Shown piece by piece: positions 52,121 through 60,595 of a stretch of 64,000 bases of DNA (position 1 is the stretch's first letter; each line of letters starts with the position of its first letter). This DNA is from CAIYZT01 sp947461435 (GTDB lineage Bacteria; Pseudomonadota; Alphaproteobacteria; Rhodobacterales; Rhodobacteraceae). A program made the translations under genes and the position numbers. Location: assembly GCA_965284435.1 (NCBI GenBank), contig OZ260083.1, positions 2,232,001 through 2,296,000 of the forward strand. The letters run 5' to 3'. Under the pieces are notes generated by a model that did no database searches, was not told the DNA's origin, and saw nothing but the letters and a program-made list of their open reading frames with translations.

Positions 52121-53041
52121 CTAAAGGCCGATGTGCGCGCGGTCAAACGGCGTTCCTTGATAAATCTCGTTGATCCAATTGCCATAAAGCAGATGCGCAT
52201 GGCTTCGCCAGCGGTTCATCGGCGGGCGCGATGGATCATTGGCCGGATAATAGTTCATGGGAACGTTGATGGCCGTGCCAGAGGCGACGTCGCGGTCGTA
52301 TTCCTGTTTCAACGTATCGCTGTCGTATTCAAGATGGTTGATGATGTACAACGCCCGGTGGCAGGGATCTGCAAAAAGGCAAGGACCGGTTTCCTCAGAG
52401 GTCAACAAGGTGGTCAGTCCCGCCGCGTCGATATCGGCCTGACGGGTTTCTGTCCAACGGCTGACCGGAATGACCAATTCGTCCGAGAACCCACGAAGAT
52501 AGGGGGAGGCCGGCACAAGATTGCGATGGGATGCACAGCCAAAGGCCTTGGCCTTCAAGGCATGTTTTGGGATGCCGTGAAAATGATAGGCCAAGGCCAT
52601 TCCGCCCCAACAGACGCCCAGCGTCGAAAAGACATGGCTCTGGGTCCAGTTCATCACCCTTTGAAGTTCCCCCCAATAGGTCACCTCTTCAAAGGGCAAA
52701 TGTTCAATGGGGGCGCCCGTTATGATCAAGCCGTCAAACTTTTCGCCTGACGCCTCAACCTCGGCAAAGGGGCGATAGAAGGTTTCCATATGTTCGGCGG
52801 CCGTATTCTTCGTTTGATGCTCGCTCATCCGGATCAAGGACAGATTGATCTGCAGCGGTGTCGCCCCGATCAGGCGGGCGAATTGGTTTTCGGTTTGAAT
52901 CTTCTTGGGCATCAGGTTCAACAGACCAATATGCAGGGGCCGAATATCCTGTTGGGCGGCCCGGTCAGGCGACATCACCATAACGCCTTCGTTGCGAAGA
53001 ACATCAAAGGCGGGCAGGGTTTCGGGAAGGGTAATGGGCAT
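52121..53041 (-). CDS. metA: homoserine O-acetyltransferase (MetA family)
   Basis: 306 residues from the ATG at 53041. MetA fold: GLLNLMPKKIQTE (about 39-51), the catalytic Cys144 in LGVCWGG, TGAPIEHLPFEEVTYW (about 108-123). In this family the residue matching E. coli Gly111 decides acetyl versus succinyl specificity; here it is Glu113, as in acetyl-CoA-using enzymes such as that of Bacillus cereus. So the product is predicted to be O-acetylhomoserine for methionine synthesis. No room for a SAM-II riboswitch: only 31 bases separate it from the next gene upstream. Confidence 0.93.
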   Translation of the reverse strand: MPITLPETLPAFDVLRNEGVMVMSPDRAAQQDIRPLHIGLLNLMPKKIQTENQFARLIGATPLQINLSLIRMSEHQTKNTAAEHMETFYRPFAEVEASGEKFDGLIITGAPIEHLPFEEVTYWGELQRVMNWTQSHVFSTLGVCWGGMALAYHFHGIPKHALKAKAFGCASHRNLVPASPYLRGFSDELVIPVSRWTETRQADIDAAGLTTLLTSEETGPCLFADPCHRALYIINHLEYDSDTLKQEYDRDVASGTAINVPMNYYPANDPSRPPMNRWRSHAHLLYGNWINEIYQGTPFDRAHIGL

Positions 53042-53072
53042 ATCAAACCTGAATGTGAACGAGGGTGCTGAG

Positions 53073-53954
53073 TTAGGCCTGAGCGGAGCGCCGATCAAGG
53101 GCCAAGCAGATCAAACTTTCGAAATCGGCGGGTGTCTTGACCTGCGCAACCTCTTGCGCTGTCACCGTTACCCCCCACTGCGCCATGGCAGCATAGCGGG
53201 GTTGGCGGCTGTCCAATAGCCGTGCATAGCCAAAACGCAAGAACGCGTCGGGATCGACTTTTGAGGCAGGCTTGCCCTCGTGCGCCAGAAACTCATGCCA
53301 AACCGTCATCAAGAAATCGGGGCGATAGTACATGGGTTTGGGGGCCCGGTCGAAGCGGCGGCACAGTTCGTCCTTGTGTTCCGGTGATCCCTTGATCCAG
53401 ACCAGAAGATGATGCGCGGCCAGTTCTTGCATGACAAGATCACCCGGTTGGTCGGCCTCGACCACCTCGCAGATAGAACCAGAGGTGTCACAAACGAAAT
53501 TGGGATAGCCATAGATGTCGCTGGCCCGGTCCATAAAGCGCGTCGTATCCATCATCGCACTGATCTCGGCCTGACGGTGCTGGGCCTGTCGGCGTTGATA
53601 CTCGGCCAAGGGCAGCCCGCCTTGGGAATCGTCGCCCGGCTTTCCAAGATAGGTCGACAGCGGGGCAAGATTGTCGAACGTGATATTCGACGCGATGTAG
53701 ACGGAATCTGACAACAGCAATTCGCGCAGAAGGGGCACTTTCATCGCCTCGCGCTTGAAATTGTCGGCGATGAATTCATTCATGTACCGCGTCCCAATGC
53801 GATAATCGACAGAGTAGTGGAACCAGCCCCCCGCATCGCGCAGCATGTTGGACAGATGCGTTTTGCCCAAGCCGGACATTCCGAACAAAAGCACCCGCTT
53901 TGCGCTGGATGCAGAAAATGCAGCGGCAGAGCGATACAGCACGTCAGGAAGCAT
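53073..53954 (-). CDS. P-loop ATPase-like protein of unknown function
   Basis: 293 residues, Walker A LLFGMSGLGKTHLSNML (about 22-38), then charged helical regions and no recognisable Walker B. Homologues seem to be alphaproteobacterial. It precedes metA on the same strand with a 31-base gap, suggesting one transcript. No enzyme activity is inferred beyond ATP/GTP binding. Not related in sequence to MetA. Confidence 0.7.
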   Translation of the reverse strand: MLPDVLYRSAAAFSASSAKRVLLFGMSGLGKTHLSNMLRDAGGWFHYSVDYRIGTRYMNEFIADNFKREAMKVPLLRELLLSDSVYIASNITFDNLAPLSTYLGKPGDDSQGGLPLAEYQRRQAQHRQAEISAMMDTTRFMDRASDIYGYPNFVCDTSGSICEVVEADQPGDLVMQELAAHHLLVWIKGSPEHKDELCRRFDRAPKPMYYRPDFLMTVWHEFLAHEGKPASKVDPDAFLRFGYARLLDSRQPRYAAMAQWGVTVTAQEVAQVKTPADFESLICLALDRRSAQA

Positions 53955-54000
53955 GGGGTCACCTATCTTTGTCCAAGCCTTGGCTTAGCGCAAAATAAAA

Positions 54001-54024
54001 AGCCCCGCCAGAAGGGGCGGGGCT
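54001..54024 (-). terminator. terminator of the FadL-like porin gene
   Basis: AGCCCCGCC (54001-54009) with GGCGGGGCT (54016-54024); on the minus strand it is followed by TTTTATTTT. Twenty bases past the porin stop, between it and the P-loop gene start. Confidence 0.85.
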
Positions 54025-54044
54025 TTCTTGGGCTACCTTGAAGA

Positions 54045-55073
54045 TCAGAACCGGAAGGCAACCTTTACACCGGCGCCAAGGGCGGTGTTGCCGCTAAACT
54101 CGGCGCCAAGGATCTCTGTTGTCGCATCGCCCAACAGGACGTACCGAATGCCACCTGAAATTTCCATGTTTCCGGCGGTGTATTTTCCGCCGATCCCGAT
54201 TGAGGTTTGGCCATCTGTCGGCGACAGGTTTGATGCAGCGCCGCCTTGGGCCGCCTCATACCCAAGGCTGATCGATCCAGAGAAGCTGTCAGAGAATTTC
54301 CGACCAAGCCCAAGCGAATAGGTAAAGACATCCTTGTCATAGGTGATCAGATCACCTGCCAGACTATCCACGATGCTGGCTTCGGTCCAATCTGCCCAAC
54401 GAATTGTGCCGAACAGCAAAGTGTTTGCGGCGATGCCGGTTTGGACATCAAGGTTGACCGATTGCGGCATCTCGGCGCTCAGATCTCCGACAGTGCCATC
54501 CAATGCAAAGGACGTGGCCGAAGAATAAGTCAGCGCGACACGCAGCGCGATCTCAGGCTTTTCAAACGCGGCGCCGACCACATAGCCCACATCCGACCCT
54601 TCGGAATAGGTCGAGGAATACGGACCAAGGGAATTGGTATAATCGCCAGAGGCCGTGATGTGGCGCACCCCGGCATGGACCGAGAAGGCATCGGTGATCT
54701 TGTACCGGCCCAAAGCCGTCAGACCAACCGTATCCACATGGGCAGAGCTGCCCGTCAAAGGATAGGGCGCGGTCGTGTAATCCACCGCCGCCCCAAAAGG
54801 CTGATCAAGGACGACGCCGAGAGAGACCTTGTCGTTAACGTCGGCTTTGATGGCCATTCCGATGGAGCCATAGCTTGGCGCAACGTTCCCGGAGGCGACG
54901 ACTCCAGAAAACAGCCCCTCAATGGAAGGCATCACCTGACCATAGCTGATTTCGGCATAGCCGCCGGTTTCAAAGATCGCAGAAATCGACTGGCCCGACC
55001 GGTCCAGACCGCCCGCTTGGGCCATGGACGTCGTCATGGCCAACGCAGCCAGCGTTGTCACTGTATATTTCAT
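54045..55073 (-). CDS. OmpP1/FadL family outer-membrane transporter
   Basis: 342 residues from the ATG at 55073, which opens a signal peptide ending MAQA. FadL-type: GGLDRSGQSISAIFETGGYAEISYGQVMPS (N-terminal hatch), amphipathic beta strands with aromatic girdle residues, and a C-terminal strand ending VKVAFRF (terminal Phe, the BamA signal). It probably imports long-chain fatty acids or hydrophobic compounds. Stands alone with its own terminator. Confidence 0.9.
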   Translation of the reverse strand: MKYTVTTLAALAMTTSMAQAGGLDRSGQSISAIFETGGYAEISYGQVMPSIEGLFSGVVASGNVAPSYGSIGMAIKADVNDKVSLGVVLDQPFGAAVDYTTAPYPLTGSSAHVDTVGLTALGRYKITDAFSVHAGVRHITASGDYTNSLGPYSSTYSEGSDVGYVVGAAFEKPEIALRVALTYSSATSFALDGTVGDLSAEMPQSVNLDVQTGIAANTLLFGTIRWADWTEASIVDSLAGDLITYDKDVFTYSLGLGRKFSDSFSGSISLGYEAAQGGAASNLSPTDGQTSIGIGGKYTAGNMEISGGIRYVLLGDATTEILGAEFSGNTALGAGVKVAFRF

Positions 55074-55208
55074 GATGTTCCCCGTTACGATGCGAAGCCC
55101 TTCCCATCTTTGATGCGGGTTCAGGCGGTCGAAATTACAACACTCACCTTCCACGCCGTGGGCTCGCGGGTCAATGCCGACGCCACGTCATTTCGGCAAT
55201 GATTGTTG

Positions 55209-56087
55209 CTAAATGCTCTGCGAACGGGTCAATTCGCTTCGGATGATCAGCCAGATACCCACAAAGATTATCCCGCCACCCAATAGGATATAGGGGTCCA
55301 AAGGTTCAGCGTAAAAGACGGCGGCGATCGCGGCGATCACCGGCAACCGGACAAAATCGATCGGCATGACAAAACTGGCCGGGGCAAGCCGCAGGGCCGA
55401 AGTCAGGCTAAGATGGGCCAAAATGCCCGAACATCCGATCAGGATCAGCCAAGGCAACGTTGTGGCCGTGGGCCAGTGAATGATCCCATCCAGACTTGCC
55501 CCGATGGCGCCGAAGATCAATTGCATCAAGGTCAGCCAAAACAGGATCGACACCATCGATTCATTGATTGTCAGCCTTTTGGTCAAGATAGACGTCAGCG
55601 CAAAAAACACCGCAGACCCCGCAGCGGCAAGCACCCCTATACCCACCGGCGCCCCAAAGGGCCGTGTCACAATCAAGATGCCGGCAAATCCAAAAGCCGC
55701 CGCAACCAGTCGCAGGGTGGTGAATCGTTCCCCCAAGACAAAGGGCGCAAGCAATATCACCCAAAGCGGCGAGGTGAATTCGATGGCGAAAAGCTGGGCC
55801 AGGGGGATCAGGGTCAGCGCCCAGAACCAAAGATTCTGCCCTGTGAAATGCACGATATTGCGCAAGACATGGCCGCCAAGCCGCTGGCGCGAAATCTGTC
55901 TCAACATCCCGCGCGCACTGGCCACCGCCACGACAAGGATCAATCCAATGGCCGATCGGGCCGCCATGATTTCAAACGTATCATGCATCTGTCCAACCTG
56001 CCGCCCAGCAACAGCCATGGCGCTGAAACTGACAACAGCGCCAATCATCCACAGCGCAGCCTTTGCGGGGTTTGAAGTTTGGTCCAT
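55209..56087 (-). CDS. EamA family (DMT) transporter
   Basis: 292 residues from the ATG at 56087 (a GTG at 56123 is an alternative). Ten membrane helices in two EamA repeats, with ALTLIPLAQLFAIEFTSPLWVILLAPFVLGER in the first half and SALRLAPASFVMPIDFVRLPVIAAIAAVFYAEPL in the second. Drug/metabolite exporter family; the substrate is unknown. Divergent from ltrA. Confidence 0.88.
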   Translation of the reverse strand: MDQTSNPAKAALWMIGAVVSFSAMAVAGRQVGQMHDTFEIMAARSAIGLILVVAVASARGMLRQISRQRLGGHVLRNIVHFTGQNLWFWALTLIPLAQLFAIEFTSPLWVILLAPFVLGERFTTLRLVAAAFGFAGILIVTRPFGAPVGIGVLAAAGSAVFFALTSILTKRLTINESMVSILFWLTLMQLIFGAIGASLDGIIHWPTATTLPWLILIGCSGILAHLSLTSALRLAPASFVMPIDFVRLPVIAAIAAVFYAEPLDPYILLGGGIIFVGIWLIIRSELTRSQSI

Positions 56088-56154
56088 CTCGCCGTCGTCG
56101 GCTGTCTTGTGGGAAATGTCCACCCCCTCTAAGCTTCGCCAAACGAGGTGTATG

Positions 56155-57315
56155 ATGACGATTCAAGTACTCAGAACCGGCGATGGACGGGTCAGCTTTG
56201 CCGAACTTTTTTACGATCTGGTCTTTGTCTTTGCCATTACGCAAATCAGCCACCATCTGTTGAACACCTTCACCCCGCAAGGCGCTTTGCAAACCGCCTT
56301 TCTGTTTTTGGCGGTGTGGTGGGTCTGGATCTATTCGACTTGGGTGTTCAACCGCATGGACCCCGAAACGATGCCCGTCCGCATCTTGCTGTTCGCCATG
56401 ATGACGGGCGGTTTGTTCTTGTCGATGGCGCTTCCACAGGCCTTTGGCGCGCGGGGGGATGTCTTTGGGCTGACCTTTGCGCTGATGCAGGTGGGCCGAT
56501 CCTTGTTCGTGGTGGCCACAACACGCGGACACCCCCTTATTCAGCGCACATTTGGGCGCATTTCTGTCTGGGTGGCCCTTGCCGCTGTGTTCTGGATATG
56601 GGGTGGTTTTTCCAGCCCCGAGGCGCGGGTTTACTTTTGGGGGGCGGCTTTGGCGATTGAATTGATGGCCCCCGCCTTGGGGTACCGGGTTCCGGGGTTT
56701 GGCCGCGAAGTCACCAACAATTGGACGATCAATGGTGGCCATATGGCCGAACGATGCGGGCTTTTTGTGATCATTTGTCTGGGCGAGACGCTGCTCGTGT
56801 CCGGGGCCACCTTTGCAGACATGGAGTGGACCGTCTTTGGTCTTTTGGCCTTTGGCTCCGCTGTTCTGGGCGCGATTGCCATGTGGTGGGTCTATTTTCA
56901 TATCGGACACAAGCGCGGCACGCATCACATCGAACACTCAGACGATCCGGGGGCCTTGGGCCGATTGGCCTATACCTATCTGCATATTCCAATCGTCGCC
57001 GGGGTGATCCTGGGCGCTGTTGGGTCAGAACTGGCCATCGCGCATCCGCTTTATCCGGCGCATTGGGCCGAGGCCGCCGTCATCTTGGGGGGCACGGCCT
57101 TGTTCTTGCTGGGCAACGGGCTTTTCAAATGGGTGTCCGCGCCCAACTTTCCTTTGTCGCACATCATCGGAATTGGTCTTTGCGCCGCGTCTTTGGCCAT
57201 AACGCCCTTTGCGTCCTTGCTGCTGCTCAACAGCATATCTGTGGTGATTGTTGTGATCGTCGCACTTTGGGAAGGCATCTCACTCGGTCAAAGCAGGCAA
57301 AAGCCGCGGGTCTGA
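56155..57315 (+). CDS. low temperature requirement A (LtrA) family protein
   Basis: 386 residues from the second of two ATGs (AACGAGG in front). The hallmark VSFAELFYDLVFVFAITQISHHL (about 13-35) opens a 10-11 helix membrane protein; ERCGLFVIICLGETLLVSG (about 196-214) is a further family motif. LtrA is linked to growth at low temperature in Listeria, mechanism unknown. Intergenic region shared with the EamA gene. Confidence 0.85.
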   Translation: MTIQVLRTGDGRVSFAELFYDLVFVFAITQISHHLLNTFTPQGALQTAFLFLAVWWVWIYSTWVFNRMDPETMPVRILLFAMMTGGLFLSMALPQAFGARGDVFGLTFALMQVGRSLFVVATTRGHPLIQRTFGRISVWVALAAVFWIWGGFSSPEARVYFWGAALAIELMAPALGYRVPGFGREVTNNWTINGGHMAERCGLFVIICLGETLLVSGATFADMEWTVFGLLAFGSAVLGAIAMWWVYFHIGHKRGTHHIEHSDDPGALGRLAYTYLHIPIVAGVILGAVGSELAIAHPLYPAHWAEAAVILGGTALFLLGNGLFKWVSAPNFPLSHIIGIGLCAASLAITPFASLLLLNSISVVIVVIVALWEGISLGQSRQKPRV

Positions 57316-57318
57316 CGC

Positions 57319-58563
57319 TTAAGGTGCAGCGTCGGTTCCATCCAGCCGATCTGCCTTGCGCAGGGCCGGAAACATCCATGCCCAAAGCCCCGTGACAACC
57401 AAAGTGCCTAAACCGCCAAAAATGGCAGCTCCCACAGGACCAATGAACCGCGAAACGACACCGCTTTCAAACTCACCAAGCTCGTTTGACCCTGAAATGA
57501 ACAAGCCAGAGACAGACGAAACCCTGCCGCGCATGTGATCGGGGGTGACAATTTGAACCAAGGTCTGGCGCACATAGACCGAAACCATGTCTGCGGCCCC
57601 CAAGACAGCCAAGGCCAGAACCGACAGCCACATGTTCTTGGACAGCCCAAAGACAACCGTCGCCACCCCAAAGGCGGCCACCGCCCAGAACATGCGCACC
57701 CCGGCGCGGCGTTTCAGCGGCCAGCGCGACAGCGCCAAAGCCATCAAAAGGGCCCCGATCGCCGGACCTGACCGCAAAATGCCAAACCCTTCCGGCCCAA
57801 CCTTCAGAATATCACTGGCAAAGGCCGGCAAAAGCGCCGTGGCGCCCCCCAGCAACACAGCGAAAAGATCAAGGCTGATCGCGCCAAAGATGATCTTGTT
57901 TGTCCAGGTATAGTGCAAACCTTCCTTGATCTGCTCCCACTGGCTTCCCGGTTGACGTTCAGGCGTGGTGTTGGTGCGCAGCATCAAAACGATCAGCAGT
58001 CCCGTGGCATACAAGGCCGCAGCAACCCCATATGCAAGGGCGGTCGAAAATGAACACAGCACGCCGCCAATCCACGGGCCGATGATCACGGCAAACTGCC
58101 AGCTGACCGACTTAAGCGAGATTGCTTGCGGCATGTCGGCAGGCGGCACCAACATGGGGACCAGTGCCGAAGACGCGGGTGAAAGAAAGGCCCGCGCCGC
58201 CCCAAAAGCGGCGGCAATCGCAAAAATATGGACATAGTTGGGGCTCTCTTCCAACGCCACCGCGACAAGGCCCAGAACGCAGATCGTTTCAACCACCAAG
58301 GACAGCAGAACGATCCTCCGCCGAGAGTGCCGATCCGCCAAAGACCCCGCCCACAGCGTCAAGGCAAACATGGGCAAAAACTGCGCCAACCCGACCATGC
58401 CCACCAGAAAGGCACTTTCCGAGATCGACAGTGTCGTGCGGCCAAGGGTGTAAATTTGCCAGCCGATACTGACGGCTTCAACCTGAACCGCAAGGTTCAC
58501 CAACAGCATCCCAAACCAGTAAAGCCCGAAATCTCGGTGGCGAAACAAAAAGCTGGTTTGCAA
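57319..58563 (-). CDS. MFS transporter (EntS-like)
   Basis: About 414 residues. A TTG at 58563 behind TAGG four bases past the monooxygenase stop is taken as start; TTG at 58587 is possible. Twelve membrane helices, with the MFS loop LWAGSLADRHSRRRIVLL after helix 2 and SRWPLKRRAG between helices 8 and 9. Resembles enterobactin-exporter-type and related exporters. Follows guaA and a monooxygenase gene on the same strand. Confidence 0.87.
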   Translation of the reverse strand: MQTSFLFRHRDFGLYWFGMLLVNLAVQVEAVSIGWQIYTLGRTTLSISESAFLVGMVGLAQFLPMFALTLWAGSLADRHSRRRIVLLSLVVETICVLGLVAVALEESPNYVHIFAIAAAFGAARAFLSPASSALVPMLVPPADMPQAISLKSVSWQFAVIIGPWIGGVLCSFSTALAYGVAAALYATGLLIVLMLRTNTTPERQPGSQWEQIKEGLHYTWTNKIIFGAISLDLFAVLLGGATALLPAFASDILKVGPEGFGILRSGPAIGALLMALALSRWPLKRRAGVRMFWAVAAFGVATVVFGLSKNMWLSVLALAVLGAADMVSVYVRQTLVQIVTPDHMRGRVSSVSGLFISGSNELGEFESGVVSRFIGPVGAAIFGGLGTLVVTGLWAWMFPALRKADRLDGTDAAP

Positions 58564-58567
58564 TGGC

Positions 58568-58846
58568 CTAGTCCCGCAATTCTTCAACGCGGAAATCGCG
58601 CAGAATATGACGGGTCGCCTCGAACCAGGGGCTGGCGCGGGTCCGCGCTTGATGGGCGTCGAAATCTTCGCGGGTGCGGAAGCTTTCCATCACCTCAAAC
58701 GACATCGGATCGTCCGTCGGTGTCACATCAAACGACAGACATCCCGGTTCTGCGCGGGATAGCGAAATATGATCGGCAAGATGCCAGCGCACCGCCGCGG
58801 CCTCTTCCAATGATTGGCAGATCAAATGACCACGCAAACGGATCAT
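58568..58846 (-). CDS. antibiotic biosynthesis monooxygenase family protein
   Basis: 92 residues from the ATG at 58846, one base after the guaA stop. ABM (YgiN-like dimeric ferredoxin-like) fold: MIRLRGHLICQSLEEAAAV, SRAEPGCLSFDVTPTDDPMSFEVMESFRTREDFDAH. Members act as quinol or small-molecule monooxygenases or heme-degrading-fold proteins without cofactor. The linkage to guaA is not explained. Confidence 0.87.
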   Translation of the reverse strand: MIRLRGHLICQSLEEAAAVRWHLADHISLSRAEPGCLSFDVTPTDDPMSFEVMESFRTREDFDAHQARTRASPWFEATRHILRDFRVEELRD

Positions 58847-58847
58847 G

Positions 58848-60404
58848 TCATTCCAACTCGATTGTGCCCGGTGGCTTTGATGTGCAGTCATAAAAGACCC
58901 GGTTCACGCCTTTGACTTCGTTGATGATCCGAGTGGAGGTTTCCCCCAAAAACGCGTGCGTAAAGGGATAGTAATCTGCCGTCATGCCATCAACACTGGT
59001 GACAGCCCGAAGCGCAAGGGCATAGTCGTAGGTGCGGCCATCCCCCATCACACCCACCGTTTTCATCGGCAAAATCGCTGCAAAAGCCTGCCATATCTCG
59101 TCATACAGCCCATGCTTTCGGATCTGGTCGATATAAACCGCATCCGCCTTGCGCAAAATCTCCAGCTTTTCGGCCGTGATCTCTCCGGGACAGCGAATGG
59201 CAAGGCCGGGGCCCGGGAACGGATGGCGGCCGATAAAGCTGGCGGGCAGGCCAAGTTCGCGGCCCAAGGCGCGCACTTCGTCCTTGAACAACTCGCGCAG
59301 CGGTTCCACCAGCTTCAACCCCATTTTTTCCGGCAGTCCGCCCACGTTATGGTGTGACTTGATCGTCACAGAAGGGCCGCCTGAAAAGCTGACAGATTCA
59401 ATAACATCGGGATAAAGCGTGCCTTGCGCCAGAAACTCTGCCCCATCAATTGTATGGGCGTATTTCTGGAACACGTCGATAAACAGCCCGCCAATGATCT
59501 TGCGCTTGGTTTCAGGATCCGAGACCCCTTCAAGATGTCCCAGAAAAAGCGCGGATTCATCGGCGTGGATCAGGTTAAGGCTGTAATGTTCGCGGAACAT
59601 GCTGACAACTTGGTCGGCCTCTCCCAGTCGAAGCAACCCATGGTCGACAAAGACACAGGTCAACTGATCGCCGATGGCTTCATGAATCAACAGGGCCGTC
59701 ACCGAACTGTCCACGCCGCCAGACAAGGCGCAGATCACCTTCTTTTCGCCGACCTGCGCCCGAATGGCCGCGATGGCCTGATCCTTGTAGGCATCCATCG
59801 TCCAATCGCCGGTAAAACCCGCCATCTTGACGAAATTTTCGTACAACTTGGCCCCCTTGGGGGTGTGGTGCACTTCAGGATGGAATTGAACGGCGTAGAA
59901 CTGCCGCGACAGATCGGCCGTGATGGCAAAGGGCGCGTTGGGCGAGGTGCCATAAACCTCAAACCCCGGGGCGATCTTCGATACGTGATCGCCATGCGAC
60001 ATCCAGACCTGTTCAGCGCCGTCTTCAAACCAGCCGCCGAGCAGCGGACAATCTGCCGCAGATTTTGTGACATAGGCCCTGCCAAATTCGGCTGTTCCCT
60101 GTCCGCCTTCCACATGCCCGCCCAGCAGGTGCATCATCACCTGTTGGCCATAGCAAATCCCCAAGATTGGAACGCCCAAATCAAACACACCCTTCGGAGG
60201 CATGGGCGCGTCTTTCCAATACACAGACGCGGGGCCCCCCGAAAAGATGATCGCCTTGGGCGCAAGGGCTGCCAGCAAAGCATCATCAATCTTGTTGTAA
60301 GGATGAATTTCGCAATAAACATTCAACTCGCGCAAGCGCCGCGCGATCAGCTGCGTCACCTGAGAGCCGAAGTCGATGATAAGAAGTTTGTCATGCTTGG
60401 TCAT
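58848..60404 (-). CDS. guaA: GMP synthase (glutamine-hydrolysing)
   Basis: 518 residues from the ATG at 60404. N-terminal class I glutamine amidotransferase (Cys in LGICYGQQ, HPEVHH), ATP-pyrophosphatase domain with ALSGGVDSSVTALL, and the C-terminal dimerisation domain ending KPPGTIELE. Converts XMP to GMP with glutamine and ATP. Standard length is about 520. Confidence 0.97.
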   Translation of the reverse strand: MTKHDKLLIIDFGSQVTQLIARRLRELNVYCEIHPYNKIDDALLAALAPKAIIFSGGPASVYWKDAPMPPKGVFDLGVPILGICYGQQVMMHLLGGHVEGGQGTAEFGRAYVTKSAADCPLLGGWFEDGAEQVWMSHGDHVSKIAPGFEVYGTSPNAPFAITADLSRQFYAVQFHPEVHHTPKGAKLYENFVKMAGFTGDWTMDAYKDQAIAAIRAQVGEKKVICALSGGVDSSVTALLIHEAIGDQLTCVFVDHGLLRLGEADQVVSMFREHYSLNLIHADESALFLGHLEGVSDPETKRKIIGGLFIDVFQKYAHTIDGAEFLAQGTLYPDVIESVSFSGGPSVTIKSHHNVGGLPEKMGLKLVEPLRELFKDEVRALGRELGLPASFIGRHPFPGPGLAIRCPGEITAEKLEILRKADAVYIDQIRKHGLYDEIWQAFAAILPMKTVGVMGDGRTYDYALALRAVTSVDGMTADYYPFTHAFLGETSTRIINEVKGVNRVFYDCTSKPPGTIELE

Positions 60405-60595
60405 GGTCTCGCGTAACTTTTGGCGCAGCAAATCGCAAGGGGGTGCGGTGCAGGAAAGCGTAAATTGCGCCCGCCGAAATCTTTGTCGCAATCAGATTGC
60501 GGCGATGTCGCTTTTGGCGGTCATGCGGCGTATTTTTAGATCGTCATACAGCATTCAAAGGGCATAAGGGCGTCAAATTGAATTCGGAGGCGATC

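Noticed and set aside
52042..53072. SAM-II riboswitch in front of metA
   Set aside because: Only 31 bases separate metA from the upstream gene, too short for the fold; no candidate pseudoknot was seen.
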